Made by a program: the position numbers and the translations under genes. A DNA stretch of 64,000 nucleotides from assembly GCA_022494885.1 (NCBI GenBank), contig JAGVSM010001158.1, forward strand, positions 62,001 to 126,000. Reading direction: 5' to 3'. This document shows, in pieces, positions 1 to 9,539 of this stretch. Each line of letters starts with the position of its first letter. The first letter of the stretch is position 1. The stretch is from Micrasema longulum. Lineage: Eukaryota; Arthropoda; Insecta; Trichoptera; Brachycentridae. The notes under the pieces were generated by a model. That model was not told where the DNA came from. It worked only from the letters and a program-made list of their open reading frames with translations, and did no database searches.

Positions 1-315
1 GGGTATACAATAAATTTTTATGAATTTTTAGACAGTGTATTTAAGTGCATCGTTCACTCAGTTCCCGGCGCTCACCCTCCTTTCAATATCTTTCTCAGTC
101 ATTCCATCCCTAGTAAACATACTTCCCAGAAAATTCAACTAAATATAAAAATACTATTTAAAAAAGAACAAATTAAGGTGGTTGATAGATAAATATTTGT
201 AACCTAAATAATTTGTAATTTAGTGTAATTCTTCGATTATTTATTAATATTTTATTAAGTTGGTTCATAATATATCAAGGACTAATATAAATTTTAAATA
301 GCATAACAATTTCTG

Positions 316-1125
316 TTAGCAAGCAGCGAGGCTGATTTGCAGCAAATAGTCTCTAGAATGTATGATATATGCCTGGAGAGCGATTTGGCGATGAACGAAA
401 GTAAGTCAAAAGTGATGGTATTTGAAAGGGATACTGACTGCATAATAAATGTAAACAACGAATGTCTAGAGCAAGTAGAAGAATTTGCGTATCTGGGAAG
501 CATGTTTTCAAGAGATGGAAGAGTAGAAAAAGATATTGAAAGAAGAGTGAATGCGGGCAACAAAACGAACGGAGCACTAAGCACAGTAATTTCTAATAAA
601 AATATGTCAATCGAAGCTAAACTGGCAGTGCACAGCGGAGTTTTAGTCCCAACACTTATGTATGGAAGTGAAACATGGAACTGGCAGAGGAAGGATGAAA
701 GCCGAGTAAACGCGGTTGAAATGCAATCTCTTAGACGAATGTGAGAGAAATCAACGTATGACAGGGTTACGAATGATGAAATCAGGCGAGAGTGTAAATC
801 TGAGTCAAGTATAATTGATAAGATTAAGAAAGGGTCTCTGAGATGGTTCGGTCACGTAGAACAAATGGACGACGAGAGAATGGTAAAACAAGTATATATG
901 GCAAAAATGTTAGACGAGGACGACCGAGGAAGACGTGGCACGATCAGATAAACCAAAATCTTAAGTCTGGTCATGTCAAAAGCAGACAGAACCGAAGGGC
1001 ATTTATGACAAGATGTATGAATGTGGAAGAGGCTAGGATTGTATGCCAGGATATACGTGTGTGGCGGTCCATTCTCTCTGCCTACCCCTACGGAGAAATG
1101 GCGTGATGGTAGTAGTAGTAGTAGT
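316..1125 (+). pseudogene. Non-LTR retrotransposon, 5'-truncated RT C-terminus (RTE/BovB-like)
   Basis: This is the C-terminal part of a non-LTR retrotransposon reverse transcriptase. The readable protein runs through residues resembling the RT thumb (FAYLGSMFSRDGRVEKDI, then VLVPTLMYGSETW), followed by RVNAVEMQSLRRM. An in-frame TGA at 742-744 replaces a Cys codon that is intact in the second copy (RRICGKS). The frame continues through LRWFGHVEQM, then shifts near 915 into RGRPRKTWHDQINQN and ends at TGA near 1104 (ILSAYPYGEMA). The copy starts just after where the YADD catalytic motif would lie, so it is 5'-truncated and inactive. The 3' end runs into a short (GTA)n tract at 1109-1125, as expected for elements of this group. 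The clade is inferred from the sequence style, not from a search. Confidence 0.88.
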
Positions 1126-1207
1126 TACAATTTATCCAAACATGTTTTTCCATAATTATCATTTTAAGTGTTTCGGGGCATTTCACATCTTTTATTTCTT
1201 CAGGTAG

Positions 1208-1336
1208 CTCCTCTCAGTTCAAGGCCCCTCTGCCTGGAACCAATTGCCTCCAAACTTACGAATCATCGACAGTCCCAGTCCGTTCAGATCCCAACTAAAA
1301 TCCCACTTCTTTAGACTATCATTCCCTCAATTTTAA
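1208..1336 (+). pseudogene. Second non-LTR retrotransposon C-terminus
   Basis: One frame with no Met start reads VQGPSAWNQLPPNL, then SPFRSQLKSHFFRL, and stops at TAA 1334-1336. This is the standard end of many CR1/Jockey/L2-type reverse transcriptases (GPxxWNxLPxxIR ... FKxxLKxxLF). A TAG at 1205-1207 closes the frame upstream, so only about 42 codons survive. The following 1337-1430 is probably its 3' UTR. It is unrelated to the fragment that ends at 1125. Confidence 0.75.
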
Positions 1337-1439
1337 ATCTGAAAATATAATATGTCACTTTAGTTTAGTTAGAATGTAAGTTTAGGTATACAATTGTAAA
1401 GCGCCTTTGACAGAAAAAAACAGGTTCAAATACCAATTC

Positions 1440-2580
1440 ATAAAAATTCTCTGTCAACGCATTTCCTCTTAACTATGGAGTTTTATCAAGAAATATCTAT
1501 AGAGTAAATTTAATAATTGCCTTTGGTTCTAGTGGCCAAGTTAGTCACCCAAAAGCATCGAACATTGTTGAAAATTAAGTATTTTAGCGCAATAAGGGCC
1601 TTAAACATTTTCCTACAAGAAACATTAATAAATGATGACAGAAATTATAATTCACTTTCGCCGTCGGAATATTTTTTATTTTGTTTGGAATAAATTCAGT
1701 TGGTTACCGGGGAAAATGATGTAAAAAGTATTTGACAGTCGACCCATTTCAAGTTTTCACGACGTCTCTGAATGATTGCAGGGAGATATTTTGAGGTGAG
1801 GCAGTGATAGTACTAGGTTCTTGGCACTCGGTATTCTGTACCTGTATTTAAGTGTTTCGGGTTTTCGGCGTCTTAGGGCATATTTCACAGCAATAAAGGT
1901 TGGAGCCTTTATGAAATATTTTATTTTTTCCAAGTTGTTCTCTCACCTTTACAAATACCGAGTTGATACTGTTACACAGATGTACATTTCAAGATAACAT
2001 TTTAAAATTAATATCTTAAGTTTTATAATACTAAATAATTGTATTTTGTTTTATTTACTCTCCTTTTCTGGTGTACATATTGCATCTAATAACTTTCATA
2101 TAATCCTAAAATATAATTGTCTCACGCACTCATTACGTCTCACTCTCGATAATACAGATGTATGCAGGAGCGAGAGAGACAATTTCCCGCGTCACACGTG
2201 CGAACAGCAACGTTTCTAGTACTTCTCGTGTAGATGCCCGTTAGCCGTTAGTAGCTTCCCGACTTCCATTAGGGGTAAGGCGGTTCTTTCGCCCGCGCTG
2301 CGAGCGTCAGATCAGGGTTTTAGTAATTAGATCAACAATATTATCACTTTTTATTTCAACTATAAATAATTGAAGCAATTTGTTATGGATATTACATTTT
2401 TTCGATTTAAAATCTATATTTTTTTTGCATGTGTAATGACTTCATAGCACCGTAACGCGCGGTATTTTTTGGGACAGTGAGGGGAAAGTTAACGATTCAG
2501 AGATCTTTTTATAAAATTGTGCTAAAAAAATAATTACAGCAGCGAGTAAATTCAAATGTGAGATATCAACATATAATCTG
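1440..2580. other. Gene-free stretch with one short repeat match
   Basis: No coding signal was seen. Positions 1466-1500 match the reverse complement of about 61800-61838, so part of this belongs to the same dispersed family as the foldback element at 61.8-62.1 kb. Positions 2150-2320 are notably GC-richer, with CpG-rich words, but have no open frame. Confidence 0.5.
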
Positions 2581-2589
2581 AAATTGAAA

Positions 2590-2775
2590 GGCGGCCTCCG
2601 TGGTTTTGTAGTTAAAACGTTTGACTGATGCATGAAAGGTTCCGGGTTCGATTCGCGGTGTGAACACGAAAATTAATTAATTTATTTATTAATTTTCTCA
2701 AGCCTGGGTGTACTGTGCTGTAATTCACAACTGCAATTGGGACTGAGGCCCGTTGTGGTGCAAAGAAATATATTA
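2590..2775 (+). mobile_element. SINE-A, tRNA-derived
   Basis: A tRNA-like head begins GGCCTCCGTGG and has a B box GGTTCGATTCG near 2642-2652. The body contains CTCAAGCCTGGGTGTACTGTG and ends TTGTGGTGCAAAG. The same order of blocks occurs inverted at 33033-33199 and forward at 56235-56510, which defines the family. RNA polymerase III transcription is inferred from the A and B boxes. Confidence 0.85.
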
Positions 2776-2884
2776 TTCTCAAGAATAATAAAAACTCATA
2801 AATTTAATGAACATCAAATAAAAAACAACAGACAAGTATTCACAGTAGAAAGCAATAGTAAAAAATAAAAATAACATCAGTAAA

Positions 2885-3050
2885 TGAATGAACCGGGTTG
2901 TGGTCCCGTAATAGTATTATGGAATCAACGGGCCAAAGGTCTGAGGTTCAAATCCCACTCTACTACAACTCGATTTCCATTTTTCTAGTGCAGGTTATCT
3001 ACGACTAGGAAACAGTCTAAAAATTTTAATATTTGAGTTAACAAAAAGAA
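2885..3050 (+). mobile_element. SINE-B, tRNA-derived
   Basis: This is a different SINE with the head ACCGGGTTGTGGTCCCGTA and a B box GGTTCAAATCC near 2946-2956. It continues CACTCTACTACAACTCGATT. Related copies lie at 25018-25165 (+), 6895-7050 (-) and, as a head only, 37545-37605 (+). Confidence 0.8.
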
Positions 3051-3174
3051 CTTAAAACTTTTTAAAAAAAAGTTATGATGAGAAAATATTCGGTTTAAAA
3101 TATTTAATATTACTTAGTAAAGTTTAAAATTGTTTAAAATGAAGAAAAAGTTATTAATAAATTAACATATTACA

Positions 3175-3505
3175 ACAGAGATGAAGAACATATTAAAGAA
3201 GGTAATATAGATGTCTAGGCATCTACAGGGTTTATGACCTGTCATTGGCTGGTTTAAGTGGCCACTTTGCATACTGTGTAACATTCACCATTCTGCCCAT
3301 ATTTGATCATCTATATTACTTCTTTCATCTGTTGATGTTTGTGAAGTTAAAGAGTTGAAACCTTTATTTATGCGAGACATCTATATTGCCTTCTTTAAAA
3401 TGTTCTTCATCTCTGTTGTAAAATTTTAATGTTAGCAGCTCCCCAGGGAGTTGAATCCAGTCCTTGTCTACAAAAATTTGGACAAACTCAAAATATTGTT
3501 AATTA
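3175..3505 (+). repeat. Palindromic repeat family P, copy 1
   Basis: The left arm starts CAACAGAGATGAAGAACAT and its reverse complement ends at about 3419, giving a foldback of about 245 bp. Beyond it lies a tail with GCTCCCCAGGGAGTTGAATC and CTCAAAATATTGTT that recurs in other copies. The centre contains TTGGCTGGTTTAAGTGGCCA, the most conserved block of the family. No open reading frame was found. It is best seen as a MITE-like or foldback repeat of unknown superfamily. Confidence 0.75.
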
Positions 3506-3714
3506 ATAAATATTAAAATAAAATAAAAATTAGTAAAGCCATTAATCAAAAACTTCAAATAATAAATAATCAATTAAATTTAACTTCGAGTCCTCTTTTA
3601 AAACTATTCCCGTTATGATTTATTTTATCTTCTTTCTCTCTCTTTCTTTCAATTTTCTGTCTCTTTCATACAATATTTTATCATATAAATAGCAACGCGT
3701 GTAATTATAAGTTA

Positions 3715-3768
3715 GTTAAATTCCTGACGATGAGGTAGTAACCTCGAAACCGGTCGAAGTGTAATTTA
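3715..3768 (+). ncRNA. Hammerhead-ribozyme-like motif, type C
   Basis: In order the motif has core CTGACGA at 3724-3730, one extra T, stem II GAGGT/ACCTC around an AGTA loop, then GAAAC CG GTC. The predicted scissile position follows C3755. Stem I is weak: TTC pairs with GAA, with a longer AAATT/AATTT pairing further out. Position 7 of the hammerhead core tolerates any base, so CTGACGA is acceptable. The extra base before stem II is a departure from the canonical fold. Self-cleavage is inferred only. Confidence 0.5.
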
Positions 3769-3867
3769 AAAAAATTAAGTGGTTTATACAAATTTACAAA
3801 CAAATAAGTGTAAAATGTCATACCACAAAGTGAAAAATGTTTTTGATAACAATAATAATAAATAATT

Positions 3868-3932
3868 ACTTACCGACTTTTCTATGTCTACCAGTTTCGA
3901 GACGCAGCAGTCTCTTCATCAGAACACCATTA
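3868..3932 (-). ncRNA. Hammerhead-ribozyme-like motif, type A, copy 1
   Basis: On the minus strand it reads GGTGTT, CTGATGA (3922-3916), an extra A, stem II GAGAC/GTCTC with a 6-nt loop, then GAAAC TG GTA and GACATAG. Stem I (GTGTT with GACAT) can form with wobble pairs. It faces the type C motif at 3715-3768, so the two point towards each other. The same sequence recurs at 5816-5863. Confidence 0.55.
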
Positions 3933-4654
3933 AACTTGCGAATTCTCCCATACACCTTTACCACACTAGTTTCATTCCTTTTTTTTTTTCTTAATAATTA
4001 ATATCAATGTATCTCACCCACATTAATAACAGTTCTAAGAATTCATATTTGTTTTTTTTCTTAATTCTCATTGAAACTAGAAAAGGAAATAACACGTTTT
4101 TCTTATCGTTGGTTTGGAACGAAAAAATGCCATACGCCAAGATGCCCCAATTTTTGCACAAAAAGTCACAAAAATAAAAAATAAAAATGTTAATGTTTCA
4201 GAATGACCTGTAATGTGAATTTTTTATCACTTTTGCGCCGTTCGAAGTATTAATTTTCAATAAATAAATGAATTAAGAAACAAATTATTAAAGTGGAGAT
4301 TTAAGGTGAAAATGTGAATATTTTACCCAGAGCAATTCTGCAAACACTTCCAACAAACTTTAATTTCCAATCGAGTCAATTAAGATTCAATCTCTTTGCG
4401 TTAATCATAGTGGATTCGAATTTTCATACAATTTTGTAAGTGGAGGGACGGAAATAAGATAGGCAACCGTACACGAATGATTTCTAGAAAATCATTCGGT
4501 ATTGTTTTTATCATTCATTTTAATGCTTTATTAAGTGTTATTTACGTTTCATTGTTAATAAAATTCATTATTTAATATATCGTTAACATTCAAGGTAACT
4601 GACCAAGTAAGAATTCCTGTTTATTGGCAAGTCAACATATAAAAAAAAATATAT

Positions 4655-4790
4655 TTGAAGCACTAACTGTGTGGTTATTCATTATATATTTATTCTACCT
4701 ACTGATTTCAAAGCTACACAAGCTTCTTTATCAAGGTATTTTTAAGTAATAAATCTTATCCTATTTTACATCAACGGTGATTACTAAATA
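4655..4790 (-). repeat. Hammerhead-like type B repeat
   Basis: The minus strand reads TACCTTGATAAAGAAGCTTG, then GCTTTGAAATCAGTAGGTAG. Stem I is TACC/GGTA and stem II is AAGC/GCTT. The CTGATGA core is degenerate (CTTGATAA). Downstream it carries AACCACACAGTTAGTGCTT, a tail block shared with the copies at 38.3 and 38.8 kb and, more loosely, with 5738-5760. Confidence 0.5.
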
Positions 4791-5230
4791 TTATCCAATA
4801 AATATACATCGAAACATATGGAGCTAATTTTTTTTATTCAGATAACAAATATAAGTATCCAATATTACTTCTAAATACATTTTTTATATTAATTTAATAC
4901 ATATATTTACATTAACGTTTCCCATTACGTAAAAGAAAAAACATTTTTGTGTTCATAATGGGGAGTGATGTCTTACAAAAGTTTGTTTATTTTATTTTTA
5001 ATTATATTTTTAGGATAACATTTAAATTACGAAAAAATAAAAATTAGCGGTGTTTTAATCAGTGCTTCACAAAAAATAATTATAAATGTAACTTTTCACT
5101 TCTTTCTTAAATATGTTGTTTTCCTGACTATACTTTTTATTTTCTTTGTTCATGTAAAGAAAAATATTTCTTTGTAAGTATAATGATGTGCTGCAGTTGT
5201 TTTTAATTTAGGAATTAAGATGTTACCACC

Positions 5231-5565
5231 TGTTCTAGGTCGCGTACTTACGTTTTGAGACCTAGAAATACTACTATTTATTTTATCTTTATGTATTTGA
5301 AGCAAACAATACTTTTTATATAACAATTTTATATCAAAAACCTTAAATTTTTTAAATAATTAAGTTTTTTCAAAATAACTTTTATAATTAATTTTTGAAT
5401 TTTTTTACACTGATGATTAAACGTCAAAAATATGAACACGTGAAATCAAACATGATGATTTTCATTAAGAACATTATTGCGATCTTAAGCATTACCTAAA
5501 ACACTTAATTAGGTTGAATTGACCAAACAGTTTTAGTTTTATTTCCGTTTTGAATCAGTTTATTA
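5231..5565. repeat. Dispersed repeat X-Y-Z, uninterrupted copy
   Basis: Block X (5231-5313, starting TGTTCTAGGTCGCGTACTTA) recurs at 5651-5732. Block Y (5314-5370) recurs at about 6050-6108. Block Z (5395-5560) recurs at 23085-23260. In this copy X and Y are contiguous, so it acts as the empty site for the insertion at 5731-6050. No coding potential was seen. Confidence 0.65.
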
Positions 5566-5730
5566 TTTATCTATTCAAACTAAAAACACTTTTATTAATA
5601 AAATAATCATTATACAATCGGAAAAATATATTTAAAAGATGTTTAAAACTTGTTCTAGGTCGCGTACTTACGTTTTGTGACGTATAAACATTACTGTTTA
5701 TCTTTTCTTTATGTATTTGAAGCAAACAAT

Positions 5731-6050
5731 TCTTAATATTTAAAGCATTAACTTTGTGGTCAAACATTTTACTAAATGTTATTTAATATTTGTAGATAAC
5801 CACTTACCGACTTTTCTATGTCTACCGGTTTCGAGACGTACCTGTCTCTTCATCAGGACACCAATTAAACCAACATGCAAACCAACATGCAAAACCCACT
5901 ATACACCTTCACCATAACACGACATGCATTGATTAGGATAAACATGCACTGATTGAATTATGATAGACATAGAAAATAATGGTAGACATAGAAAAGTCGG
6001 TAAGTGGTTATATACAAATATTTAATAACATTTAGTAAATAATTATTTTT
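5731..6050 (-). mobile_element. Foldback element carrying hammerhead-like motif A
   Basis: Arms of about 58 bp are nearly perfect: TTTACTAAATGTTATTTAAT at the left, and its complement ending at about 6040. Between them lie unique sequence and the minus-strand ribozyme-like motif. The arm homology starts about 3 nt upstream of the predicted cleavage site (GGTA then GACATAG). The element separates blocks X and Y, which are adjacent at 5231-5370. A short AAT at both junctions may be the target duplication. The left arm is longer and includes the tail block seen in type B repeats. Confidence 0.65.
5816..5863 (-). ncRNA. Hammerhead-ribozyme-like motif, type A, copy 2
   Basis: On the minus strand: stem I 5' strand GTGTC (5861-5857), core CTGATGA (5856-5850), an extra A, stem II GAGAC/GTCTC, GAAA (5832-5829), a minimal stem III A-C/G-U with a CG loop, UA, then stem I 3' strand GACAT (5822-5818). 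Every conserved core base is present (CUGAUGA, GAAA, UH). The only departure is one base inserted between A9 and stem II. The very short stem III matches what is known of Penelope-like and retrozyme hammerheads. Confidence 0.6.
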
Positions 6051-6307
6051 ATGTAAACATTTTATATCTAAAGCCTTAATCTTTTAATTATTAAGTAATG
6101 TATCTTTGTCATATTGCTCTTGTAAAGATGAGAATTGTGAAGTGAGATGGATACGATTTGTAAAGCTAGACATAAGTGGACTTGTTAAATATTTTTTTTT
6201 TTTTCTTATTATGAATCGCTTTTTTATTTTTAAGATTTCTCTTTATTTATTCGATGATATTTAGTAATCACTGTAATATTAAATTATGATAAGATTCATT
6301 CATTAAG

Positions 6308-6358
6308 TATACCTCGATAAAGAAGCTTTTGAAGCTTTGAAACCGGTCGGTAGGGAAA
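6308..6358 (+). ncRNA. Hammerhead-like motif, type B
   Basis: The motif has TACC (6310-6313), a degenerate core TCGATAA, stem II GAAGC../GCTTT, GAAAC CG GTC, then GGTA (6349-6352). Stem I TACC/GGTA and the GAAAC-CG-GTC block are intact. The CTGANGA core is not, so this copy is unlikely to cleave. Confidence 0.45.
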
Positions 6359-6894
6359 AAAAAGTATTAAAAAACGAAGTAATTTCGTGTTTATTTTGTG
6401 ATTATGTAATCATATGTGTAAGATTTCCTGAGACTGTAGAAATTAGGTCATTTAAAAAGATAGTAAAGATTTTATGAATATGCATTTAAAAACCGTGTTG
6501 AATTTAGTTGCAGTTTTTACATAGTCACAACAAACTAATAATTTTGCTTTTTAGTACACTATTGATTTGAGGTTCCTTTTGGTTTACAAAGACAAGGGAT
6601 AAGCAATGCATTGTGTTAGTATGGAAGTGTCTTGATTTCGTCAATATTTTCTGAAGCAGATGTTTAAAGACTAACTTGATAAATCACAAATTTTGTAAAA
6701 AAACTTTGCGATATAAGTGGACGTTTTCTTTTATTCAGTAAAAGATAACAGCACTAAAACTTAGTGAAGAAATTTCAAAATTGACGTGGCCAGTTTTCCT
6801 TGTGTGCTCACGAAATATTTTTAACTTATCATTTTTTTTAAAGGAAGAAAAAAAGAAACACTTGAGTTTTATATTACTTTCTCAAATCTTAAAA

Positions 6895-7050
6895 TTTTTA
6901 GACCATTTCCTAAAAGTCGTAAATAATTTGTGCCCGAAAAACGGTAATCTAGTTGTGGTAGAGCGAGATTTGAGCCTCGGACCTTTGACCTGTGAGTCCG
7001 CAATACTACCACGGGCCCGCAACCCGGTTCATCACGTAGTTTAGTAAGTT
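6895..7050 (-). mobile_element. SINE-B, inverted copy
   Basis: The reverse complement reads ACCGGGTTGCGGGCCCGTGG, then a B-box region GGCTCAAATCT and CGCTCTACCACAACTAGATT. It aligns block for block with the copy at 2885. The open frame over this region is chance. Confidence 0.75.
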
Positions 7051-7079
7051 ATATCGTGATTATGACCCAATCGTACCTT

Positions 7080-7525
7080 GTGGTGAAAAGGGCACTGCAT
7101 TGGTACATAAAATGCATCGTTTATATGTTACATGTTAAGTCTTACGCTTCTGGTGCTTTGTCCAGGAAGAATGAATGAAAATCTTCAGTGTAAAACTGCC
7201 TTTTATTTATTAAAAAAAATTGTTTACATTTCTTACATTTTTTATTATTTGATATACCTTTATTACTTTATTTAAAAACAAAAAAAAAATACATCGGCAT
7301 GGCCTGTGCGTGGGTATACTAAATCTGGTGTAGATGCATTTATAAATACATAAAAAAACATATAAAATAAAAATTGAAAATCACATTCTGTTTTTTTTTT
7401 ATTTTAAATATGAGTAAATAGAAAATATAAAATCAATATTTCATGTCCATTTTGTCAGGAATCGAACCCGAGACCTCAAGCATGGTTGGCGAACGCGCTA
7501 ACTACTACACTACTAGGCGGATTTA
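7080..7525 (-). mobile_element. SINE-C, inverted, interrupted by about 240 bp
   Basis: The 3' body lies at 7080-7180 (GGGCACTGCATTGGTACA, CTTACGCTTCTGG). The tRNA-like head lies at 7435-7520, with B-box complement GGAATCGAACCCGAGACCTC. The AT-rich 7190-7430 between them is not found in other copies, so it is either an insertion or two separate partial copies. Past the head, the complement of CCACTCGATTTTCC matches the end of the upstream leader described for 59380. Confidence 0.65.
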
Positions 7526-7683
7526 TTTCCACTCGATTTTCCTTTTCTACCAGCTTGCCCACCACATACCGCACACCGCATCTGAGGACATAAGTCTCCT
7601 TGGCGGTGCCCACATACACGGAAAATTTTCTCGTTGTCAAACGAGAAAAGCTGCTCAAAGGAGCTCTCTGAAATCTGGTAGCC

Positions 7684-7957
7684 TTCAATTCAATTCAATT
7701 CATTTATTTTAAATATAGCATATACATTTAAAACATATATTCAATACGTACATATTATAAAAAGAAAAAAAAATACACGAAAGAGTCTCATGTCAAAGTA
7801 GTAGGAGAATCCTGCTCCGGAAAACCCATTCGGATACATGGAACAGATCAATATCCAGAGCGATGTTGTTCAACCTAGCGGTAGCTCTTCCAACAGGCAT
7901 AACCATAGGCAAGTTGGTCCTGAATATGAAACAACCTATGCTGACGCTGTCTTTTTA
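7684..7957 (-). pseudogene. LINE C-terminus and 3' end, family L1
   Basis: The minus strand, read from 7955 to 7796, encodes RTNLPMVMPVGRATARLNNI, then DIDLFHVSEWVFRSRILLLL and a stop. The same protein end is encoded at 32350-32500 on the plus strand. The 3' end is marked by three TTGAA-type repeats at 7688-7703. Only the last 50 or so residues of the reverse transcriptase survive. The clade is unknown, probably CR1 or Jockey group. Confidence 0.75.
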
Positions 7958-7959
7958 AA

Positions 7960-8220
7960 AAAAAAAATATTTACAGTTTTAAAAAACCCGTTAGGGTTAC
8001 ATTAGAAATTTAATATTGTCTAGTCATTTTATGTCTCGTCTAGTCTAGTTAGTTCAGTCATCATGTGCTTTTTCAGATTGATTTTAAATTTGTCTCCATT
8101 AAAAGTTTTCAAGTAGTAAGGTAGGTCGTTGTGGTGTTTAAGTCTATAAAAAGGTAACTATTATGAAAAGCATTGTTTTTGGTTTGGATAAAAAGTTTCT
8201 GCTTCTATTTTCCAGACATT
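7960..8220 (-). pseudogene. LINE C-terminal fragment, second family
   Basis: The minus strand reads FYRLKHHNDLPYYLKTFNGD, then KFKINLKKHM and a stop near 8040. This fits the usual end of non-LTR reverse transcriptases, where a loop with LP is followed by a basic helix. Its 3' UTR has the small hairpin AACCCTAACGGGTT, similar to TAATCCGTAAGGGTTTAC after the fragment at 55785-56117. Confidence 0.5.
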
Positions 8221-8746
8221 ACTCTGTTCTTTAACTGTCAGGACGATGAAATTTTCTCGTACTGAAAGTTTTTTCATGGGTTAAAATTTTAATAAATACA
8301 TTGCTGTTAAGAACTGACGTATCGTAGACGCTAAGAATATTTCTACGAATTTAGACGCAGTTTTCAATGTAATATGCCGTGATAGATCCGTACGTGTACG
8401 GCCGGCCGATCAGTCGTAAGTCCTCCCCTGTACAGAGCTCAGACGATAAAATATCGGCCTAAATTTCCTGCTGAACTCCGCTCCAACTAATCTGGTTCCG
8501 AATAAATTTCGTGTTGATCGAACTTCGGGGTTCACAACTTACTACAGTCGCACAGATACCGCCCGCGGCAGGGCTGATTCAAACAATTCGACAAATTTAT
8601 AGCTAATACCTAGCTAACCAAAAGTAAGCACCAAACGTAAACATTCAAATGGGCCCTTTGCCAATTTCCTACGTTGGATACATTTAGACAGTACCGATTA
8701 GTTTTAATTATTTATTGTAAAGCAACAAACTTTGTTAGGGTTATAA

Positions 8747-9176
8747 TTGAACATAGAAAATGCAGAAAGCAGCCAGTCCACAGTTTGGAAAAAATGAGAT
8801 ATTGCTGTTATCGGCTGCAATAAGGTCAATTCTATATTTTGCTAAAACAGCCAGACCGCTTTAATTCGAAAAAGCTGTAAAATCACCTTCTGAAAATAGT
8901 GTCGATCACACAAACGGCATTTTTCAATTAGCAGAAAGCACCCACACAAATAAAAAAATTAAGGTACATACTTTAAATATCACTAAAACTGGTCAAATAC
9001 ATAATTAAATTCTTGTTTGTAATATTTAAAAAATCTCATATACTCATTGTTTATCATTATTCAGTCAGAAACATTCCAAATGTTGTGTAGATTAGATATT
9101 CCCTTTTTTCTTAAAAGTACTATTATCTCAGTTTCACTTTTATATGGCTGGCTGATTTCTGCATAACTACGTTCAA
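8747..9176. mobile_element. MITE family M, copy 1
   Basis: Terminal inverted repeats start TTGAACATAG...GCAGAAAGCAGCCA and end with the complement, GGCTGGCTGATTTCTGC...GTTCAA. The whole 430 bp is alignable to 46910-47343. There is no coding capacity. The target duplication is not clear from the flanks (ATAA and TTTA). The superfamily is unassigned. Confidence 0.8.
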
Positions 9177-9483
9177 TTTATCTAACGGCAAGTTGATATA
9201 CAGCTCATTTATGTTATATAATAAAAAAGTTAAATGTTAAAGTTTGTAAGTGAAAATTCTTGATGGAAGTTCATTGTTATTTATTATATAAATGAGGCAC
9301 TAAAAATAAAATACTTGAACTCATTAAAACAGCACTATTTCAACTCATTAGTTAATCCAAAAAAAAATTTTGATAATGATCCTTAAGATAAAAATAACAT
9401 AATTTAATTTACTTTCATATAATTTTAAATTATCTATCCTTACCTCTGTTTTGTATAAATATATTGAACTCCTTAATAAAGAT

Positions 9484-9530
9484 ACCAGTCTCAAAAATGT
9501 CGCGTAAGCGATGAAACCGGTCACTGGATA
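9484..9530 (+). ncRNA. Hammerhead-like motif, type D (degenerate core)
   Basis: Stem I is CCAGT (9485-9489) with ACTGG (9523-9527). Stem II is TCGC/GCGA around GTAA. Then come GAAAC CG GTC. The first core strand reads CTCAAAA instead of CTGANGA, so the catalytic core is broken while all three helices remain. Confidence 0.45.
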
Positions 9531-9539
9531 TTCCAAATT

